Below are positions 27,139 through 41,512 of a stretch of DNA of 64,000 bases, one piece after another. The DNA is from Franconibacter helveticus LMG 23732. Its GTDB lineage: Bacteria; Pseudomonadota; Gammaproteobacteria; Enterobacterales; Enterobacteriaceae. The stretch spans positions 420,233 through 484,232 of the forward strand of contig NZ_AWFX01000045.1 of the NCBI RefSeq assembly GCF_000463115.2, given 5' to 3'. The notes beneath the pieces are model-generated. The model did no database searches. It saw only the letters and a program-made list of their open reading frames with translations, and was not told the DNA's origin. Both the position numbers and the translations under genes were made by a program. Position 1 is the first letter of the stretch; the number at the start of each line of letters is the position of its first letter.

Positions 27139-27152
27139 GCATGCATTGTGCC
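27139..27152 (-). promoter_or_regulatory. Sigma-54 promoter of glmY
   Basis: On the minus strand TTGGCAC-N5-ATGCA places GG at 27152-27151 and GC at 27140-27139, exactly ten bases apart, with GC 12 bases before the GlmY start at 27126. A CATAAT just after it could serve as an overlapping sigma-70 -10, as known at E. coli glmY. Confidence 0.9.
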
Positions 27153-27241
27153 AACTAAGCGATAACAATATTAAATCATTGTATATAAATAAGTTTTATT
27201 TTAAGAGGCAGATCTCAATTCAGTAACATTTTTTCAAGCAT

Positions 27242-27259
27242 TGTCGCCATAAGGAGACA
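27242..27259. promoter_or_regulatory. GlrR activator site, proximal
   Basis: TGTCGCCATAAGGAGACA is a perfect TGTC-N10-GACA, the GlrR binding pattern. It lies about 116-133 bases upstream of the GlmY start, an enhancer-like position. Confidence 0.88.
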
Positions 27260-27304
27260 TCAAGAAGCCTTTAAAAATTAGATATTATATTTCAATAACT
27301 TAAA

Positions 27305-27322
27305 TGTCTCCTTTTGGCGACA
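27305..27322. promoter_or_regulatory. GlrR activator site, distal
   Basis: TGTCTCCTTTTGGCGACA is a second perfect TGTC-N10-GACA, 63 bases (six helical turns) from the first. Between them an A/T-rich stretch includes TTTCAATAACTTA, one mismatch from an IHF site. E. coli has three GlrR sites here; I see only two. Confidence 0.88.
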
Positions 27323-27422
27323 CTCCATTGTGCCGTTTGTTGCTGATTACCGACACCTGAATACTCTTCAGGCGCCTGCAAAAAAAGGGCCTCTGCCGAG
27401 ACCCTTTTCCTGCGAGGCAAGG

Positions 27423-30400
27423 TTAGCCAAGCTGCTTACGCGCATTGCGGAAAATACGCATCCACGGGCTGTCTTCGCCCCAGTTGGTCGGGTGCCAGGA
27501 GTTCGCCACGGTGCGGAAAACGCGCTCCGGGTGCGGCATCATAATCGTTACGCGACCGCTTTCGCTGGTCACCGCCGTGATGCCGTTCGGCGAGCCGTTC
27601 GGGTTGGCCGGGTAGTTTTCGGTTACAGCGCCAAAGTTGTCGATATAGCGCAGCGCCACCAGGCCTTTGCTTTCCAGCTGGGCAAGGTGCGTTTCGTCAC
27701 GTACTTCCACACGCCCTTCGCCATGAGAAACCGCGATCGGCATATGCGAACCCACCATGCCGTCCAGCAACAGCGATGGGCTGGCAGTCACTTCCACCAG
27801 GCTAAAGCGCGCCTCAAAGCGGTCTGAAGCATTGCGCACGAAACGCGGCCACAGCTCGCTGCCCGGGATCAGCTCGCGCAGATTAGACATCATCTGACAG
27901 CCGTTGCAGACCCCCAGCGCCAGCGTTTGCGGGCGGTGGAAGAAGGTGGCGAATTCGTCGCGCACGCGCTCGTTGAAGAGAATCGACTTCGCCCAGCCTT
28001 CGCCCGCGCCCAGCACGTCGCCATAAGAGAAACCGCCGCAAGCGACCAGCGCCTGGAAGTCGTCCAGACCGCGGCGGCCCGCCAGCAGGTCGCTCATATG
28101 AACGTCAATGGCGTCAAAACCGGCGCGATGAAATGCCGCCGCCATTTCGACATGCGAGTTAACGCCCTGCTCGCGCAGCACCGCGACTTTCGGACGCGCG
28201 CCGGTTGCGATAAACGGCGCGGCGACGTCGGCGGCGATATCAAACGTCAGCTTCACGTTAAGGCCCGGATCGCTGTCTTTGGCTTTCGCTTCATGCTCCT
28301 GATCGGCGCAGGCCGGGTTGTCGCGCAGACGCTGCATCTGCCAGGTGGTTTCCGCCCACCACAGGCGCAGCGTGGTGCGGCTTTCGCTGAAGACCGTGCT
28401 GTTGCCTGCGGTCAGCGTGAAGCGATCGCCTGCCACCGCTTTGCCCAGATAATGCACGCAACCGCCAAGGCCATGATCGTTAAGCACGCGCTCGACCTGC
28501 TCGCGATCGTCCGCCGCGACCTGGATCACCGCGCCCAGCTCTTCGTTAAAGAGCGCCGCCAGACGATCTTCGCCAAGGGAGGCGATGTCCGCTTCAACGC
28601 CGCAGTGACCGGCAAAGGCCATTTCCGCAAGCGTCACCAGCAGGCCGCCGTCGGAGCGGTCGTGGTAAGCCAGCAGGCGACGCTGCGCCACCAGCGCCTG
28701 GATAGCGTCATAGAAACCTTTAAGCTGCGCCACGTCGCGCACATCGGCAGGTTTGTCGCCAAGCTGGCGATATACCTGCGCAAGCGCCGTGGCGCCGAGC
28801 GCGTTTTCGCCTTTGCCCAGATCGATAAGCAGCAGCGCGTTATCGGTCGTGCAAAGTTGCGGCGTAACCGTGCGGCGCACATCCTCCACGCGAGCAAACG
28901 CAGTAATGACCAGCGAGAGCGGCGACGTCATTTCGCGCTGTTCGTTGCCCTGCTGCCAGCGGGTTTTCATCGACATCGAGTCTTTGCCCACCGGAATGGT
29001 CAGGCCAAGCTGCGGGCAGAGTTCTTCGCCCACCGCTTTCACCGCTTCATACAACCCGGCGTCTTCGCCAGGGTGGCCCGCCGCCGCCATCCAGTTAGCA
29101 GAAAGTTTCACGCGTTTGATGTCGCCGATTTGCGTGGCGGCGATATTGGTCAGCGCTTCGCCGACTGCCAGCCGGGCGGAAGCGGCGAAATCGAGCAGCG
29201 CTACCGGCGCGCGTTCGCCCATCGCCATGGCTTCGCCGTAGTAGCTGTCGAGGCTCGCAGTGGTAACCGCGCAGTTCGCTACCGGCACCTGCCACGGGCC
29301 GACCATCTGGTCGCGCGCCACCATGCCGGTCACGGTACGGTCGCCGATGGTGACCAGAAAGGTTTTTTCCGCCACGGTCGGCAGGTGCAGCACGCGCTTC
29401 ACCGCCTCTTCAAGCGTGATATCAGCGCGATCCAGCGTCTGGCCTTTCGCCTGCATACGCTCAACGTCGCGGGTCATCTTCGGCGTCTTGCCAAGCAGCA
29501 CATCAAGCGGCATGTCGATAGGCTGATTGTCGAAGTGGCTGTCGCTCAGCGTCAGGTGCTGCTCTTCGGTCGCTTCGCCAATTACTGCGTAAGGCGCGCG
29601 TTCGCGGCGGCAAAGCTCATCAAACAGCGCAAGCTGTTCCGGCGCTACCGCCAGCACATAACGTTCCTGGGATTCGTTACACCAGACTTCCAGCGGGCTC
29701 ATGCCCGGTTCGTCGTTTAAAATGTCGCGCAGCTCGAAACGGCCGCCGCGACCGCCATCGCTCACCAGCTCAGGCATGGCGTTGGAAAGCCCGCCCGCGC
29801 CGACATCATGGATAAAGAGAATGGGATTGGCGTCTCCAAGCTGCCAGCAGCGGTCGATAACCTCCTGGCAACGGCGTTCCATTTCCGGGTTGTCGCGCTG
29901 CACGGAGGCGAAATCCAGATCCGCGTCCGACTGGCCGGACGCCATCGATGAAGCCGCGCCGCCGCCAAGGCCGATGTTCATCGCCGGGCCGCCGAGCACA
30001 ATCAGCTTCGCGCCAGGCGGAATTTCGCCTTTTTTCACATGCTCGCCGCGAATGTTGCCAATACCGCCCGCCAGCATGATCGGTTTGTGATAGCCGCGCA
30101 GCTCTTCGCCGTTGTGGCTGTTTACTTTCTCTTCATAGGTACGGAAATAACCGTTAAGCGCCGGACGGCCAAACTCGTTGTTGAATGCCGCGCCGCCGAG
30201 CGGCCCTTCGGTCATGATGTCGAGCGCGGTAACAATACGATCCGGCTTGCCGAAGTCTTCTTCCCACGGCTGCTCGAAGCCCGGAATGCGCAGGTTAGAA
30301 ACCGAGAACCCCACCAGACCCGCTTTCGGCTTCGCCCCGCGCCCGGTGGCGCCTTCGTCGCGAATTTCACCGCCGGAACCGGTGGCGGCGCCCGGCCATG

Positions 30401-31310
30401 GGGAGATGGCGGTCGGGTGGTTATGGGTTTCCACTTTCATCAGGATATGCGCTTTTTCCTGATGGTAGTCATAACGCCCTTTCTCGTGGTCGGCAAAGAA
30501 ACGCCCTACCGCAGAGCCTTCCATTACCGCCGCGTTGTCTTTATAGGCGGAAAGCACAAATTCCGGCGTTTTCTCAAAGGTGTTTTTGATCATTTTGAAC
30601 AGCGATTTCGGTTGCTGTTCGCCATCGATAACCCAGTCGGCATTAAAGATTTTATGACGGCAGTGCTCAGAGTTTGCCTGAGCGAACATGTAAAGCTCGA
30701 TATCGTTCGGGTTGCGTTCAAGTTTCGTGAAAGCATCGAACAGGTAATCAATTTCATCTTCCGCCAGCGCGAGGCCGAGGCGCAGGTTGGCCTCCACCAG
30801 CGCGTCGCGCCCCTGCCCCATCAGATCGACGCTCTGCACCGGCGCGGGTTCATGATGCGAGAAGAGCGCCTGCGCCGCTTCCAGCGAGTCAAAAACGGTT
30901 TCCATCATGCGGTCATGCAGTTCATCGGCAACTCGTTGCCACTGCGCCGCGGTCAGAGTGGGCGCGTCCACATACCAGGCCACGCCGCGCTCCAGGCGCC
31001 TGACCTGCGCCAGCGCGCAGTTATGCGCGATATCGGTCGCTTTGGAAGACCAGGGCGAGATGGTGCCCGGACGAGGCGTCACCAGAATAAGGCGGCCTGT
31101 CGGGGCGTGGCTGCTGAGGCTCGGGCCATATTGCAGCAACTGTGCAAGGCGAGCGCGCTCATCGGCGCTGAGCGGCGCGTCGAGGTCAGCAAAATGGACA
31201 TACTCGGCGTAAATGTCGCTTACCGGAAGGTGTGCATCTTTGAAACGGGCCAGCAGTTTGTTAATACGAAATGCCGACAGAGCGGGCGAACCACGCAGAA
31301 TTTCCATCAT
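27423..31310 (-). CDS. purL: Phosphoribosylformylglycinamidine synthase PurL
   Basis: From the ATG at 31310 ([23 protein letters not shown]) the protein has 1295 residues, the E. coli length. It has the FGAM synthetase N-terminal and two ATP-binding PurM-like halves ([32 protein letters not shown]) and a C-terminal glutaminase with nucleophile cysteine in [10 protein letters not shown] and His/Glu in MPHPERVF. It carries out the fourth step of purine synthesis with glutamine and ATP. A longer start at 31376 would begin in the -10 element and is rejected. A PurR box covers its promoter. Confidence 0.97.
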   Translation of the reverse strand: MMEILRGSPALSAFRINKLLARFKDAHLPVSDIYAEYVHFADLDAPLSADERARLAQLLQYGPSLSSHAPTGRLILVTPRPGTISPWSSKATDIAHNCALAQVRRLERGVAWYVDAPTLTAAQWQRVADELHDRMMETVFDSLEAAQALFSHHEPAPVQSVDLMGQGRDALVEANLRLGLALAEDEIDYLFDAFTKLERNPNDIELYMFAQANSEHCRHKIFNADWVIDGEQQPKSLFKMIKNTFEKTPEFVLSAYKDNAAVMEGSAVGRFFADHEKGRYDYHQEKAHILMKVETHNHPTAISPWPGAATGSGGEIRDEGATGRGAKPKAGLVGFSVSNLRIPGFEQPWEEDFGKPDRIVTALDIMTEGPLGGAAFNNEFGRPALNGYFRTYEEKVNSHNGEELRGYHKPIMLAGGIGNIRGEHVKKGEIPPGAKLIVLGGPAMNIGLGGGAASSMASGQSDADLDFASVQRDNPEMERRCQEVIDRCWQLGDANPILFIHDVGAGGLSNAMPELVSDGGRGGRFELRDILNDEPGMSPLEVWCNESQERYVLAVAPEQLALFDELCRRERAPYAVIGEATEEQHLTLSDSHFDNQPIDMPLDVLLGKTPKMTRDVERMQAKGQTLDRADITLEEAVKRVLHLPTVAEKTFLVTIGDRTVTGMVARDQMVGPWQVPVANCAVTTASLDSYYGEAMAMGERAPVALLDFAASARLAVGEALTNIAATQIGDIKRVKLSANWMAAAGHPGEDAGLYEAVKAVGEELCPQLGLTIPVGKDSMSMKTRWQQGNEQREMTSPLSLVITAFARVEDVRRTVTPQLCTTDNALLLIDLGKGENALGATALAQVYRQLGDKPADVRDVAQLKGFYDAIQALVAQRRLLAYHDRSDGGLLVTLAEMAFAGHCGVEADIASLGEDRLAALFNEELGAVIQVAADDREQVERVLNDHGLGGCVHYLGKAVAGDRFTLTAGNSTVFSESRTTLRLWWAETTWQMQRLRDNPACADQEHEAKAKDSDPGLNVKLTFDIAADVAAPFIATGARPKVAVLREQGVNSHVEMAAAFHRAGFDAIDVHMSDLLAGRRGLDDFQALVACGGFSYGDVLGAGEGWAKSILFNERVRDEFATFFHRPQTLALGVCNGCQMMSNLRELIPGSELWPRFVRNASDRFEARFSLVEVTASPSLLLDGMVGSHMPIAVSHGEGRVEVRDETHLAQLESKGLVALRYIDNFGAVTENYPANPNGSPNGITAVTSESGRVTIMMPHPERVFRTVANSWHPTNWGEDSPWMRIFRNARKQLG

Positions 31311-31374
31311 CAAGTCTCTCGTCTTCGAAGCGCCAGAGGGCACTTCAGTGGGCGCAAGGGGGAAAACGGGCGTC

Positions 31375-31413
31375 ATTATAGAGAATACCCGGCCGTGACG
31401 AAACCGTTTGCGT
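31375..31413 (-). promoter_or_regulatory. purL promoter with PurR box
   Basis: On the minus strand TATAAT (31375-31380) and TTTCGT (31398-31403) are 17 bases apart. The PurR box ACGCAAACGGTTTCGT at 31398-31413 overlaps the -35, so repressor and polymerase compete. It is the same as the E. coli purL box as I remember it. Confidence 0.9.
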
Positions 31414-31578
31414 AGAAATAAAATCAGGCTTTTTTCCCATTGATTGCCAGGCCGTATCGCTCTAATTAGTTGCTATGCTTCGCTTTGTTACGCAAAATGC
31501 CGCTCAGTGTTCACCCCTGATAAGCGGTTTAATAACGACTTTTAGCTGAGACCTGAGGCTGCGCAGAGAATTAACTAA

Positions 31579-34263
<2,685 letters not shown>

Positions 34264-34266
34264 ACT

Positions 34267-35634
34267 TTACTCCTCTGGATCGTCAAAGCCCATCAACCAG
34301 GTAAACAGAAAACCCGCGATTACCGCTACAAGATAGCCTAACAGATAGAGCATGACTTTTCCGGTCACGATAGTTAATGCCAGCGGCAGGCCGGAAATGC
34401 CGAAGGTTATCACGGTCGCTACTTTAAAGTAGCTGATAAGCGCGCCGCCCACCGCGCCGCCGAGACAGGCGGCGACAAACGGCTTGCCGAGCGGCAGCGT
34501 CACGCCGAAAATCAGCGGCTCGCCAATGCCGAGCAAGCCCACCGGCAGCGCGCCCTTAATCACCTTCTTCAGGCGCGCGTTGCGGGTTTTTAACAGGATG
34601 GCGATAGCCGCGCCAATCTGCCCCACTCCCGCCATGGCGAGAATAGGAAACAGCGCGTTATAGCCATGCGCCTGCACCAGCTCGACGTGAATCGGCACCA
34701 GCCCCTGGTGTAGCCCGGTGAGCACAAGCGGCAGAAAGGTACCCGCCAGCACAGCGCCCACCAGCAGTCCGCCATGGTCAATGGCGAGCGAGGCGCCGTG
34801 AGCGATAGCTTCTGCTATCCAGCCTCCCAGCGGTTGCAACGCCACGATAGCGAGCGTGCCGGTCACAAGCGTTGTGATAAGAGGGTTAAGGATTAGCTCC
34901 AGCGAGCCTGGCAGCCACGCGCGCAGCCGTTTTTCAATCCAGCACATGAGCGCCACGACCAGCAGCACGGCGATAACTCCGCCGCGTCCTGGCTGAAGCG
35001 CCTCGCCAAAGAGGGTAATTTGTGAAAGTTGCGGGCTTGAGAGAATGCCGGCCATTACGCCGCCCATCGCTACCGAGCCGCCAAAAACCTTCGCCGTGTT
35101 GACCCCCACCAAAATATTCATAATGGCAAAAACGGCGCTGCCGAAAATCGCCAGCAGGCCCAGCACATTGGGGTAATGCGTGGCAACGTCGCCGACGATA
35201 TCCGGACGCTTAAGAATATTAATGATGCCGGTAATCAGACCGGAGGCGATAAAAGCGGGAATAAGCGGGATAAAAACGTTGGCAAGCTTGCGCAGCGCGT
35301 CGCTCATTGGCGCCTTATAGCGCGCTTTTGCCTGCGCTTTGGTCTTTTCGACGTCGTCAAACGCTGCGCCTGAGGTGTCTGCCGACGACATTTGCGAACG
35401 CATGGCGTCCACCACCTGCGCGGCGCGCCCGGGGCCGACAACCAGCTGGTGCTGCTCGCCCTGCCTGACGTAGCCGCTGACGCCGGGCAGCGCCTTCAGG
35501 CGGGCAATATCCAGCTTTTCATCGTCGCGCACCTCCATGCGCACGCGCGTCATGCAGTTTTCCAGCCGCAGGATATTTCCCTGCCCACCTGCGCCCAGCA
35601 GAATGTCGCTGGCAAGCGTCGCCGTTTTATCCAT
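34267..35634 (-). CDS. murP: PTS EIIBC transporter, probable N-acetylmuramate type
   Basis: The 455-residue protein has an N-terminal EIIB domain with phospho-acceptor Cys28 in ENCMTRVRMEV and a C-terminal EIIC membrane domain of ten or so segments, including GEPLIFGVTLPLGKP. It belongs to the glucose/sucrose/MurNAc EIIBC family and depends on an EIIA encoded elsewhere. Assignment to MurNAc rests on the murQ gene 12 bases upstream. Sequence similarity to E. coli MurP is only moderate, so another amino-sugar acid or disaccharide cannot be excluded. Confidence 0.78.
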   Translation of the reverse strand: MDKTATLASDILLGAGGQGNILRLENCMTRVRMEVRDDEKLDIARLKALPGVSGYVRQGEQHQLVVGPGRAAQVVDAMRSQMSSADTSGAAFDDVEKTKAQAKARYKAPMSDALRKLANVFIPLIPAFIASGLITGIINILKRPDIVGDVATHYPNVLGLLAIFGSAVFAIMNILVGVNTAKVFGGSVAMGGVMAGILSSPQLSQITLFGEALQPGRGGVIAVLLVVALMCWIEKRLRAWLPGSLELILNPLITTLVTGTLAIVALQPLGGWIAEAIAHGASLAIDHGGLLVGAVLAGTFLPLVLTGLHQGLVPIHVELVQAHGYNALFPILAMAGVGQIGAAIAILLKTRNARLKKVIKGALPVGLLGIGEPLIFGVTLPLGKPFVAACLGGAVGGALISYFKVATVITFGISGLPLALTIVTGKVMLYLLGYLVAVIAGFLFTWLMGFDDPEE

Positions 35635-35646
35635 CGCTCATTCCTC

Positions 35647-36540
35647 TTATTGTTGTAAAGCGGCCCGCAGAAAACCGCCGTGCGCCGCCAGCCGTTGCTG
35701 AGCCGCTTGCGCATCCAGACCCGTCAACACCATCAGAATGGCGGGCTTGACCTCATAGCCGGTCTGTTCCAGCACCGCCTGCGCCTCCTCGCGCGCTACG
35801 CCTGTCGCCTCCATCACCATCCGGCAGGCGCGGTCCACCAGCTTCACGTTGGTCGCTTTCATATCCACCATCAGGTTTTGATAAACCTTGCCGAATTTCA
35901 CCATCGCGCCGGTGGAAATCATGTTAAGCACCAGCTTTTGCGCCGTGCCGGACTTAAGCCGCGTGGAGCCGGTAAGCGCCTCTGGCCCGACAACCGGCGA
36001 AATAGCGATATCCGCCTCGCGGGCAATGGGCGAATCGGGGTTGCAGGAGACCGCGACGGTTTTACACCCCACGGCGCGCGCGTATTGCAGGCCGCCGATG
36101 ACATAAGGCGTACGCCCGGAAGCGGCCAGCCCCACGACCAGATCCTGCGCGGTCAGTTGAAGCGATTTCAGGTCGTTTGCGCCAAGCTGCGGGTTGTCTT
36201 CCGCTCCTTCCACTGCTTTTAACAGCGCGCCAGGCCCACCGGCAATCAGCCCTACCACCAGGCCATGCGGCACGCCAAAAGTTGGAGGACATTCTGAGGC
36301 ATCCAGCACGCCAAGCCGTCCGCTGGTGCCAGCGCCCATGTAGATGATGCGCCCGCCCGCTTTTAACGCGCCCGCTGCGGCTTCCACCGCCTGCGCGACT
36401 GCCGGCAGCGTGGCTTTTACCGCCTGCGCCACCAGCGCATCCTGCTCGTTAAAGCGCTCGACCATCTCAAGCGTGGAGAGCGCGTCGAGATCCATGGTTT
36501 GGGGGTTACGGCTTTCAGAAACCAGCGAGCCGAGATTCAT
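35647..36540 (-). CDS. murQ: N-acetylmuramic acid 6-phosphate etherase
   Basis: The 297-residue SIS-domain enzyme has the family signature [21 protein letters not shown] (about 70-90, read in two parts) and the catalytic glutamates of that region. MurQ cleaves the lactyl ether of MurNAc-6-phosphate to GlcNAc-6-phosphate, feeding recovered wall sugar into amino-sugar metabolism. It is first in a murQ-murP operon, divergent from the RpiR-type regulator yfhH with two palindromes between. Confidence 0.95.
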   Translation of the reverse strand: MNLGSLVSESRNPQTMDLDALSTLEMVERFNEQDALVAQAVKATLPAVAQAVEAAAGALKAGGRIIYMGAGTSGRLGVLDASECPPTFGVPHGLVVGLIAGGPGALLKAVEGAEDNPQLGANDLKSLQLTAQDLVVGLAASGRTPYVIGGLQYARAVGCKTVAVSCNPDSPIAREADIAISPVVGPEALTGSTRLKSGTAQKLVLNMISTGAMVKFGKVYQNLMVDMKATNVKLVDRACRMVMEATGVAREEAQAVLEQTGYEVKPAILMVLTGLDAQAAQQRLAAHGGFLRAALQQ

Positions 36541-36551
36541 ATTGCACCTCT

Positions 36552-36564
36552 GAATATTTAATTC
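36552..36564. promoter_or_regulatory. Palindromic operator, murQ side
   Basis: GAATATTTAATTC, within the longer inverted TGAAT-N5-ATTCA, lies 12 bases before the murQ ATG. A near-identical element is 33 bases away. They probably bind the adjacent RpiR-type regulator. Confidence 0.65.
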
Positions 36565-36584
36565 ATAATAATTGCCTTATAATG

Positions 36585-36597
36585 GAATATAAAATTC
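36585..36597. promoter_or_regulatory. Palindromic operator, yfhH side
   Basis: GAATATAAAATTC differs from the first element at only two bases. The 33-base centre spacing (about three turns) puts both on one face of the helix. A TATAAT-like ATTATA-type -10 (TTATAATGG) overlaps it. Confidence 0.65.
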
Positions 36598-36660
36598 AAA
36601 CAGGCGAGTAAAATTCCCCGCCGCTTTAGAGCGGATCACATTCGTCTTCGGAGTGACCTG

Positions 36661-37509
36661 ATGAACTGTCTCATTTATATCCGTCAGCGCTATCCTGAGC
36701 TTGCGCAGAGCGACCGCAGGCTGGCGGACTATTTGCTGGCGCAGCCAGACCATGCCCGGCATTTAAGCTCACAGCAGCTGGCGGCCGAGGCGGGCGTCAG
36801 CCAGTCCAGCGTGGTCAAATTCGCGCAAAAGCTGGGTTACAAAGGTTTTCCGGCGATGAAGCTCGCCATCAGCGAAGCGCTGGCGACCAGCCCTAACCCG
36901 CATTCCATACCGGTGCATAATGAAATTCTTGGCGACGATCCGCTGCGGGTCGTGGGTGAAAAGCTCATTAAAGATAACGTGGCGGCCATGCATGCCTCGC
37001 TTGATATCAACCCGGAAGAGAAGCTGCTTGAGAGCGTTACGCTGCTGCGCAATGCCAGACGCGTGCTGTTGACCGGTATTGGCGCATCCGGGCTGGTGGC
37101 AAAGAACTTTTCCTGGAAGCTAATGAAGATAGGCCTGAACGCCGCCGCCGAGCAGGATATGCATGCGCTGCTGGCCAGCGTGCAGGCGCTGGAAGAAGGC
37201 GATTTATTTGTTGCTGTCTCTTATTCCGGCGCGCGACGCGAGATAAACCTGGCCGCCGATGAAGCGCTGCGCGTGGGCGCGAAGGTGCTGGCGATCACAG
37301 GCTTCAGCCCGAACGCATTACAGCAGCGCGCGACGCACTGCCTTTATACCATTGCTGAAGAACAGGCGACCCGCAGCGCCGCCATTTCATCCACCTCGGC
37401 GCAGACAATGCTCGCCGACTTACTTTTTATGGCGCTGGTGCAGCAAGATCTGGAAAAAGCGCCGGACCGTATTCGCCACAGCGAGGCGCTGGTGAAAAAA
37501 CTGGTCTGA
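36661..37509 (+). CDS. yfhH: RpiR-family regulator YfhH (MurR-like)
   Basis: The 282-residue protein has an N-terminal RpiR helix-turn-helix (SSQQLAAEAGVSQSSVVKFAQKLGYKGF, residues 38-65, read in two parts) and a C-terminal SIS sugar-phosphate domain (TGIGASGLVAKNFSWKLMKIG; VSYSGARREINLAADEA). It matches E. coli YfhH along its length. E. coli YfhH has no murQP beside it; here it is divergent from murQP, so control of these genes by MurNAc-6-phosphate is inferred. Confidence 0.88.
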   Translation: MNCLIYIRQRYPELAQSDRRLADYLLAQPDHARHLSSQQLAAEAGVSQSSVVKFAQKLGYKGFPAMKLAISEALATSPNPHSIPVHNEILGDDPLRVVGEKLIKDNVAAMHASLDINPEEKLLESVTLLRNARRVLLTGIGASGLVAKNFSWKLMKIGLNAAAEQDMHALLASVQALEEGDLFVAVSYSGARREINLAADEALRVGAKVLAITGFSPNALQQRATHCLYTIAEEQATRSAAISSTSAQTMLADLLFMALVQQDLEKAPDRIRHSEALVKKLV

Positions 37510-37523
37510 ACAGGGAATGAGCG

Positions 37524-37529
37524 TATAAT
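37524..37529 (+). promoter_or_regulatory. Probable yfhL -10 element
   Basis: A perfect TATAAT lies 37 bases before the yfhL start, within the gap after yfhH. No good -35 is seen at 17 bases (CTGGTC), so the promoter is tentative. Confidence 0.5.
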
Positions 37530-37565
37530 GCCCGCCCTGTTTGTGTTGTTTCTGAGAATTTCCCA

Positions 37566-37826
37566 ATGGCGCTATTTATCACCAAAAAATGCATTAATTG
37601 CGACATGTGCGAGCCGGAATGCCCGAACGAGGCGATTTCGATGGGGGATGCGATTTATGAAATTAACACTGACCGCTGTACGGAATGCGTAGGCCATTAC
37701 GATACGCCGACCTGCCAGAAAGTGTGCCCGATCCCTAATACCATCGTTAAAGATCCGGCACACATCGAAAACAACGAGCAGCTGTGGGACAAATTCGTCC
37801 TGCTGCATCACGCCGATAAAATCTAG
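37566..37826 (+). CDS. yfhL: 4Fe-4S ferredoxin YfhL
   Basis: The 86-residue ferredoxin has two cluster motifs: [12 protein letters not shown] and [18 protein letters not shown], the latter with the extended loop of the Alvin-type (2[4Fe-4S]) family. Its redox partner is not settled. The C-terminus overlaps acpS by four bases tail to tail. In E. coli the shoB/ohsC small toxin-RNA pair lies here; it is absent in this window. Confidence 0.94.
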   Translation: MALFITKKCINCDMCEPECPNEAISMGDAIYEINTDRCTECVGHYDTPTCQKVCPIPNTIVKDPAHIENNEQLWDKFVLLHHADKI

Positions 37827-38203
37827 CTTTCGATAATCACCGTCGCGCAGGCGTAGTGGCGCTCGTCGGCAAGCGTTACGTGTACTGACGTCACGCCCAT
37901 TTTTTCCGCGAGCCGCCCGGCTTCATCCCACAGTCTCAGCCTCGGTTTGCCCAGCTCGTCGTTGAAAACCTCAAACTGGTTAAAAGCGAGCCCGTTGCGA
38001 ATGCCGGTGCCAAAGGCTTTCGCCGCCGCCTCTTTCACCGCGAAGCGTTTGGCGAGAAAGCGCACCGGTTGCTGGTGCGCCTGGTATTGCGCCCATTCAT
38101 TGGCGCTGAGCACCCGCTTCGCCAGCCGATCGCCGGAACGGGAGATCACCGCTTCAATGCGCTCAATCTCCACGATGTCGGTACCGAGGCCAAGAATAGC
38201 CAT
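37823..38203 (-). CDS. acpS: Holo-[acyl-carrier-protein] synthase
   Basis: The 126-residue protein has the AcpS signature [14 protein letters not shown] (Asp9) and the second metal ligand in [14 protein letters not shown] (Glu58). It transfers 4'-phosphopantetheine from CoA to apo-ACP, needed for all fatty acid synthesis. Its ATG overlaps the pdxJ stop by one base (TGATG), so it is translationally coupled to pdxJ as in E. coli. Confidence 0.97.
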   Translation of the reverse strand: MAILGLGTDIVEIERIEAVISRSGDRLAKRVLSANEWAQYQAHQQPVRFLAKRFAVKEAAAKAFGTGIRNGLAFNQFEVFNDELGKPRLRLWDEAGRLAEKMGVTSVHVTLADERHYACATVIIES

Positions 38204-38934
38204 CAGCGACGCGCTTCCAGCATCAGGCGCTTCATTTCCGCGACCGCCTCTTTCAGCCCGCTCATCACTGCGCGGCCAATAATAGCGTGGCCAATGTTCA
38301 GCTCATGCATCTCTGGCAGCGCGGCAATAGCCTGGACATTGTGATAGGTCAGGCCGTGACCAGCATTGACTTTCAGCCCCTTGCCTGCCGCATAGGCGGC
38401 GGCGCTGGCGATACGTTCCAGCTCTTTCGCGCGGGTGGCGTCGTCTTGCGCGTCTGCATAGCAACCGGTGTGGATCTCAATGTAAGGCGCCCCGACAGCG
38501 ACGGCGGCGTCAATCTGCGCGTTATCGGCATCGATAAAAAGCGAGACCAGGATCCCGGCGTCAGCAAGACGTTTGCAGGCGTCACGCATTTTGTCGAGCT
38601 GCCCTGCTACATCCAGACCGCCTTCAGTGGTCACTTCCTGACGCTTCTCCGGCACCAGGCAGCAAAAATGCGGTTTGGTATCGCAGGCGATAGCGATCAT
38701 CTCTTCGGTGACGGCCATCTCAAGGTTCATACGGGTATGGAGGGTCTGGCGCAGGAGGCGTACGTCGCGGTCGGTAATATGGCGACGGTCTTCACGCAGG
38801 TGAACGGTAATGCCGTCCGCCCCCGCCTGCTCGGCGATAAACGCCGCCTGAACCGGGTCCGGGTACGCCGTGCCGCGGGCATTACGCAGCGTGGCAATGT
38901 GATCGATATTGACGCCTAACAACAGTTCAGCCAT
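38203..38934 (-). CDS. pdxJ: Pyridoxine 5'-phosphate synthase PdxJ
   Basis: The 243-residue TIM-barrel enzyme has the family start [21 protein letters not shown], with the catalytic HLREDRRHI region and ETHTGCYAD-like segment ([11 protein letters not shown]). It condenses 1-deoxyxylulose-5-phosphate with 3-amino-1-hydroxyacetone phosphate to give pyridoxine phosphate. It follows recO by 75 bases and is coupled to acpS. Confidence 0.96.
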   Translation of the reverse strand: MAELLLGVNIDHIATLRNARGTAYPDPVQAAFIAEQAGADGITVHLREDRRHITDRDVRLLRQTLHTRMNLEMAVTEEMIAIACDTKPHFCCLVPEKRQEVTTEGGLDVAGQLDKMRDACKRLADAGILVSLFIDADNAQIDAAVAVGAPYIEIHTGCYADAQDDATRAKELERIASAAAYAAGKGLKVNAGHGLTYHNVQAIAALPEMHELNIGHAIIGRAVMSGLKEAVAEMKRLMLEARR

Positions 38935-39009
38935 GACTATCCTCGTAAAACGACAAATTGTGCAGGGCAGTGTACACCCGACAGCGAAAAGCTGGCTACG
39001 GCTGCGGGC

Positions 39010-39747
39010 TTAAGGCTTATCTGGCGGCGGCGTAACCGGTCGTTTTTTCGGCATAAACTGGCGAAACAGCTCACGGCTTTTCAGCGGTTTGCCGCCAAGG
39101 TAGGGTTTAAGCGCCATGCGGGTAAAGCGTTTAGCGGCGCGCAGGGTGTCTGTATCCGGAAACTCGCGGCTGGCCAGCGCCTTAAGCTGTCGCCCCGTAA
39201 ACGTGTTATGGTCAATGACAACGCTTGCGATAAAGCCTTTCTCTTCGCGGTAACGGTAGGTCATCTCATCCGTTACCTCTTCGCCCGTTCCCGCGCAGTG
39301 CAGGTAATCAATGCCGTATCCCAGGTGGCCCAGCAGCGCCAGTTCGAAGCGGCGAAGCGCGGGTTCCGGCGAGCCGGTAGCGCCAGCCAGGGACTGGATG
39401 CAGTGAAGGTAATCGAAGAAGAGTTCGGAAAAGCGCGTTTCCGGCTCCAGTACGCGGGAGACCAGTTCGTTAACGTAGAGACCGCTGTAAAGCGTGATGC
39501 CCGAAAGCGGCAGCGCGAGCGAGACCGCTTCCGCGCTGGTGAGGTTTTTCACCTCTCCTCGTCCGCTCCAGCGCACCAGTAAAGGGGTGAAAGGTTGTAA
39601 CGCGCCTTTAAGGTTAGAGCGCTTGCGGCGCGCGCCTTTAGCCACGACGCGCACCCGGCCTGACTCTTCGCTAAAAAGGTCAAGCATAAGGCTGGTTTCG
39701 CTCCACGGGCGCGCGTGCAGCACAAAGGCGCGTTGCCAGCCTTCCAT
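39010..39747 (-). CDS. recO: DNA repair protein RecO
   Basis: The 245-residue protein starts [22 protein letters not shown], typical of RecO, with the OB-fold N-terminus and helical C-terminal part. It works with RecR and RecF to load RecA on SSB-coated gaps. It follows era by ten bases. The C-terminal [13 protein letters not shown] is rich in proline and lysine and a few residues longer than in E. coli. Confidence 0.95.
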   Translation of the reverse strand: MEGWQRAFVLHARPWSETSLMLDLFSEESGRVRVVAKGARRKRSNLKGALQPFTPLLVRWSGRGEVKNLTSAEAVSLALPLSGITLYSGLYVNELVSRVLEPETRFSELFFDYLHCIQSLAGATGSPEPALRRFELALLGHLGYGIDYLHCAGTGEEVTDEMTYRYREEKGFIASVVIDHNTFTGRQLKALASREFPDTDTLRAAKRFTRMALKPYLGGKPLKSRELFRQFMPKKRPVTPPPDKP

Positions 39748-39757
39748 TTAGCGGACC

Positions 39758-41440
<1,683 letters not shown>

Positions 41441-41512
41441 AACCTGAAAACTCGGGGGAATATTCTATACACAACGACAGGGGATGTCGTTAGTCAGAAT
41501 ACATTTAATTCA

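Noticed and set aside
27927..29720. 597-codon plus-strand frame opposite purL
   Set aside because: Arginine-, histidine- and alanine-rich shadow of a GC-rich coding strand; purL is intact at full length.
30039..31415. 458-codon plus-strand frame opposite purL
   Set aside because: Same reason as above; no start signals or domain.
36577..36762. Small minus-strand frame across the murQ-yfhH gap
   Set aside because: It runs antisense into yfhH and covers the operator palindromes; no coding signal.
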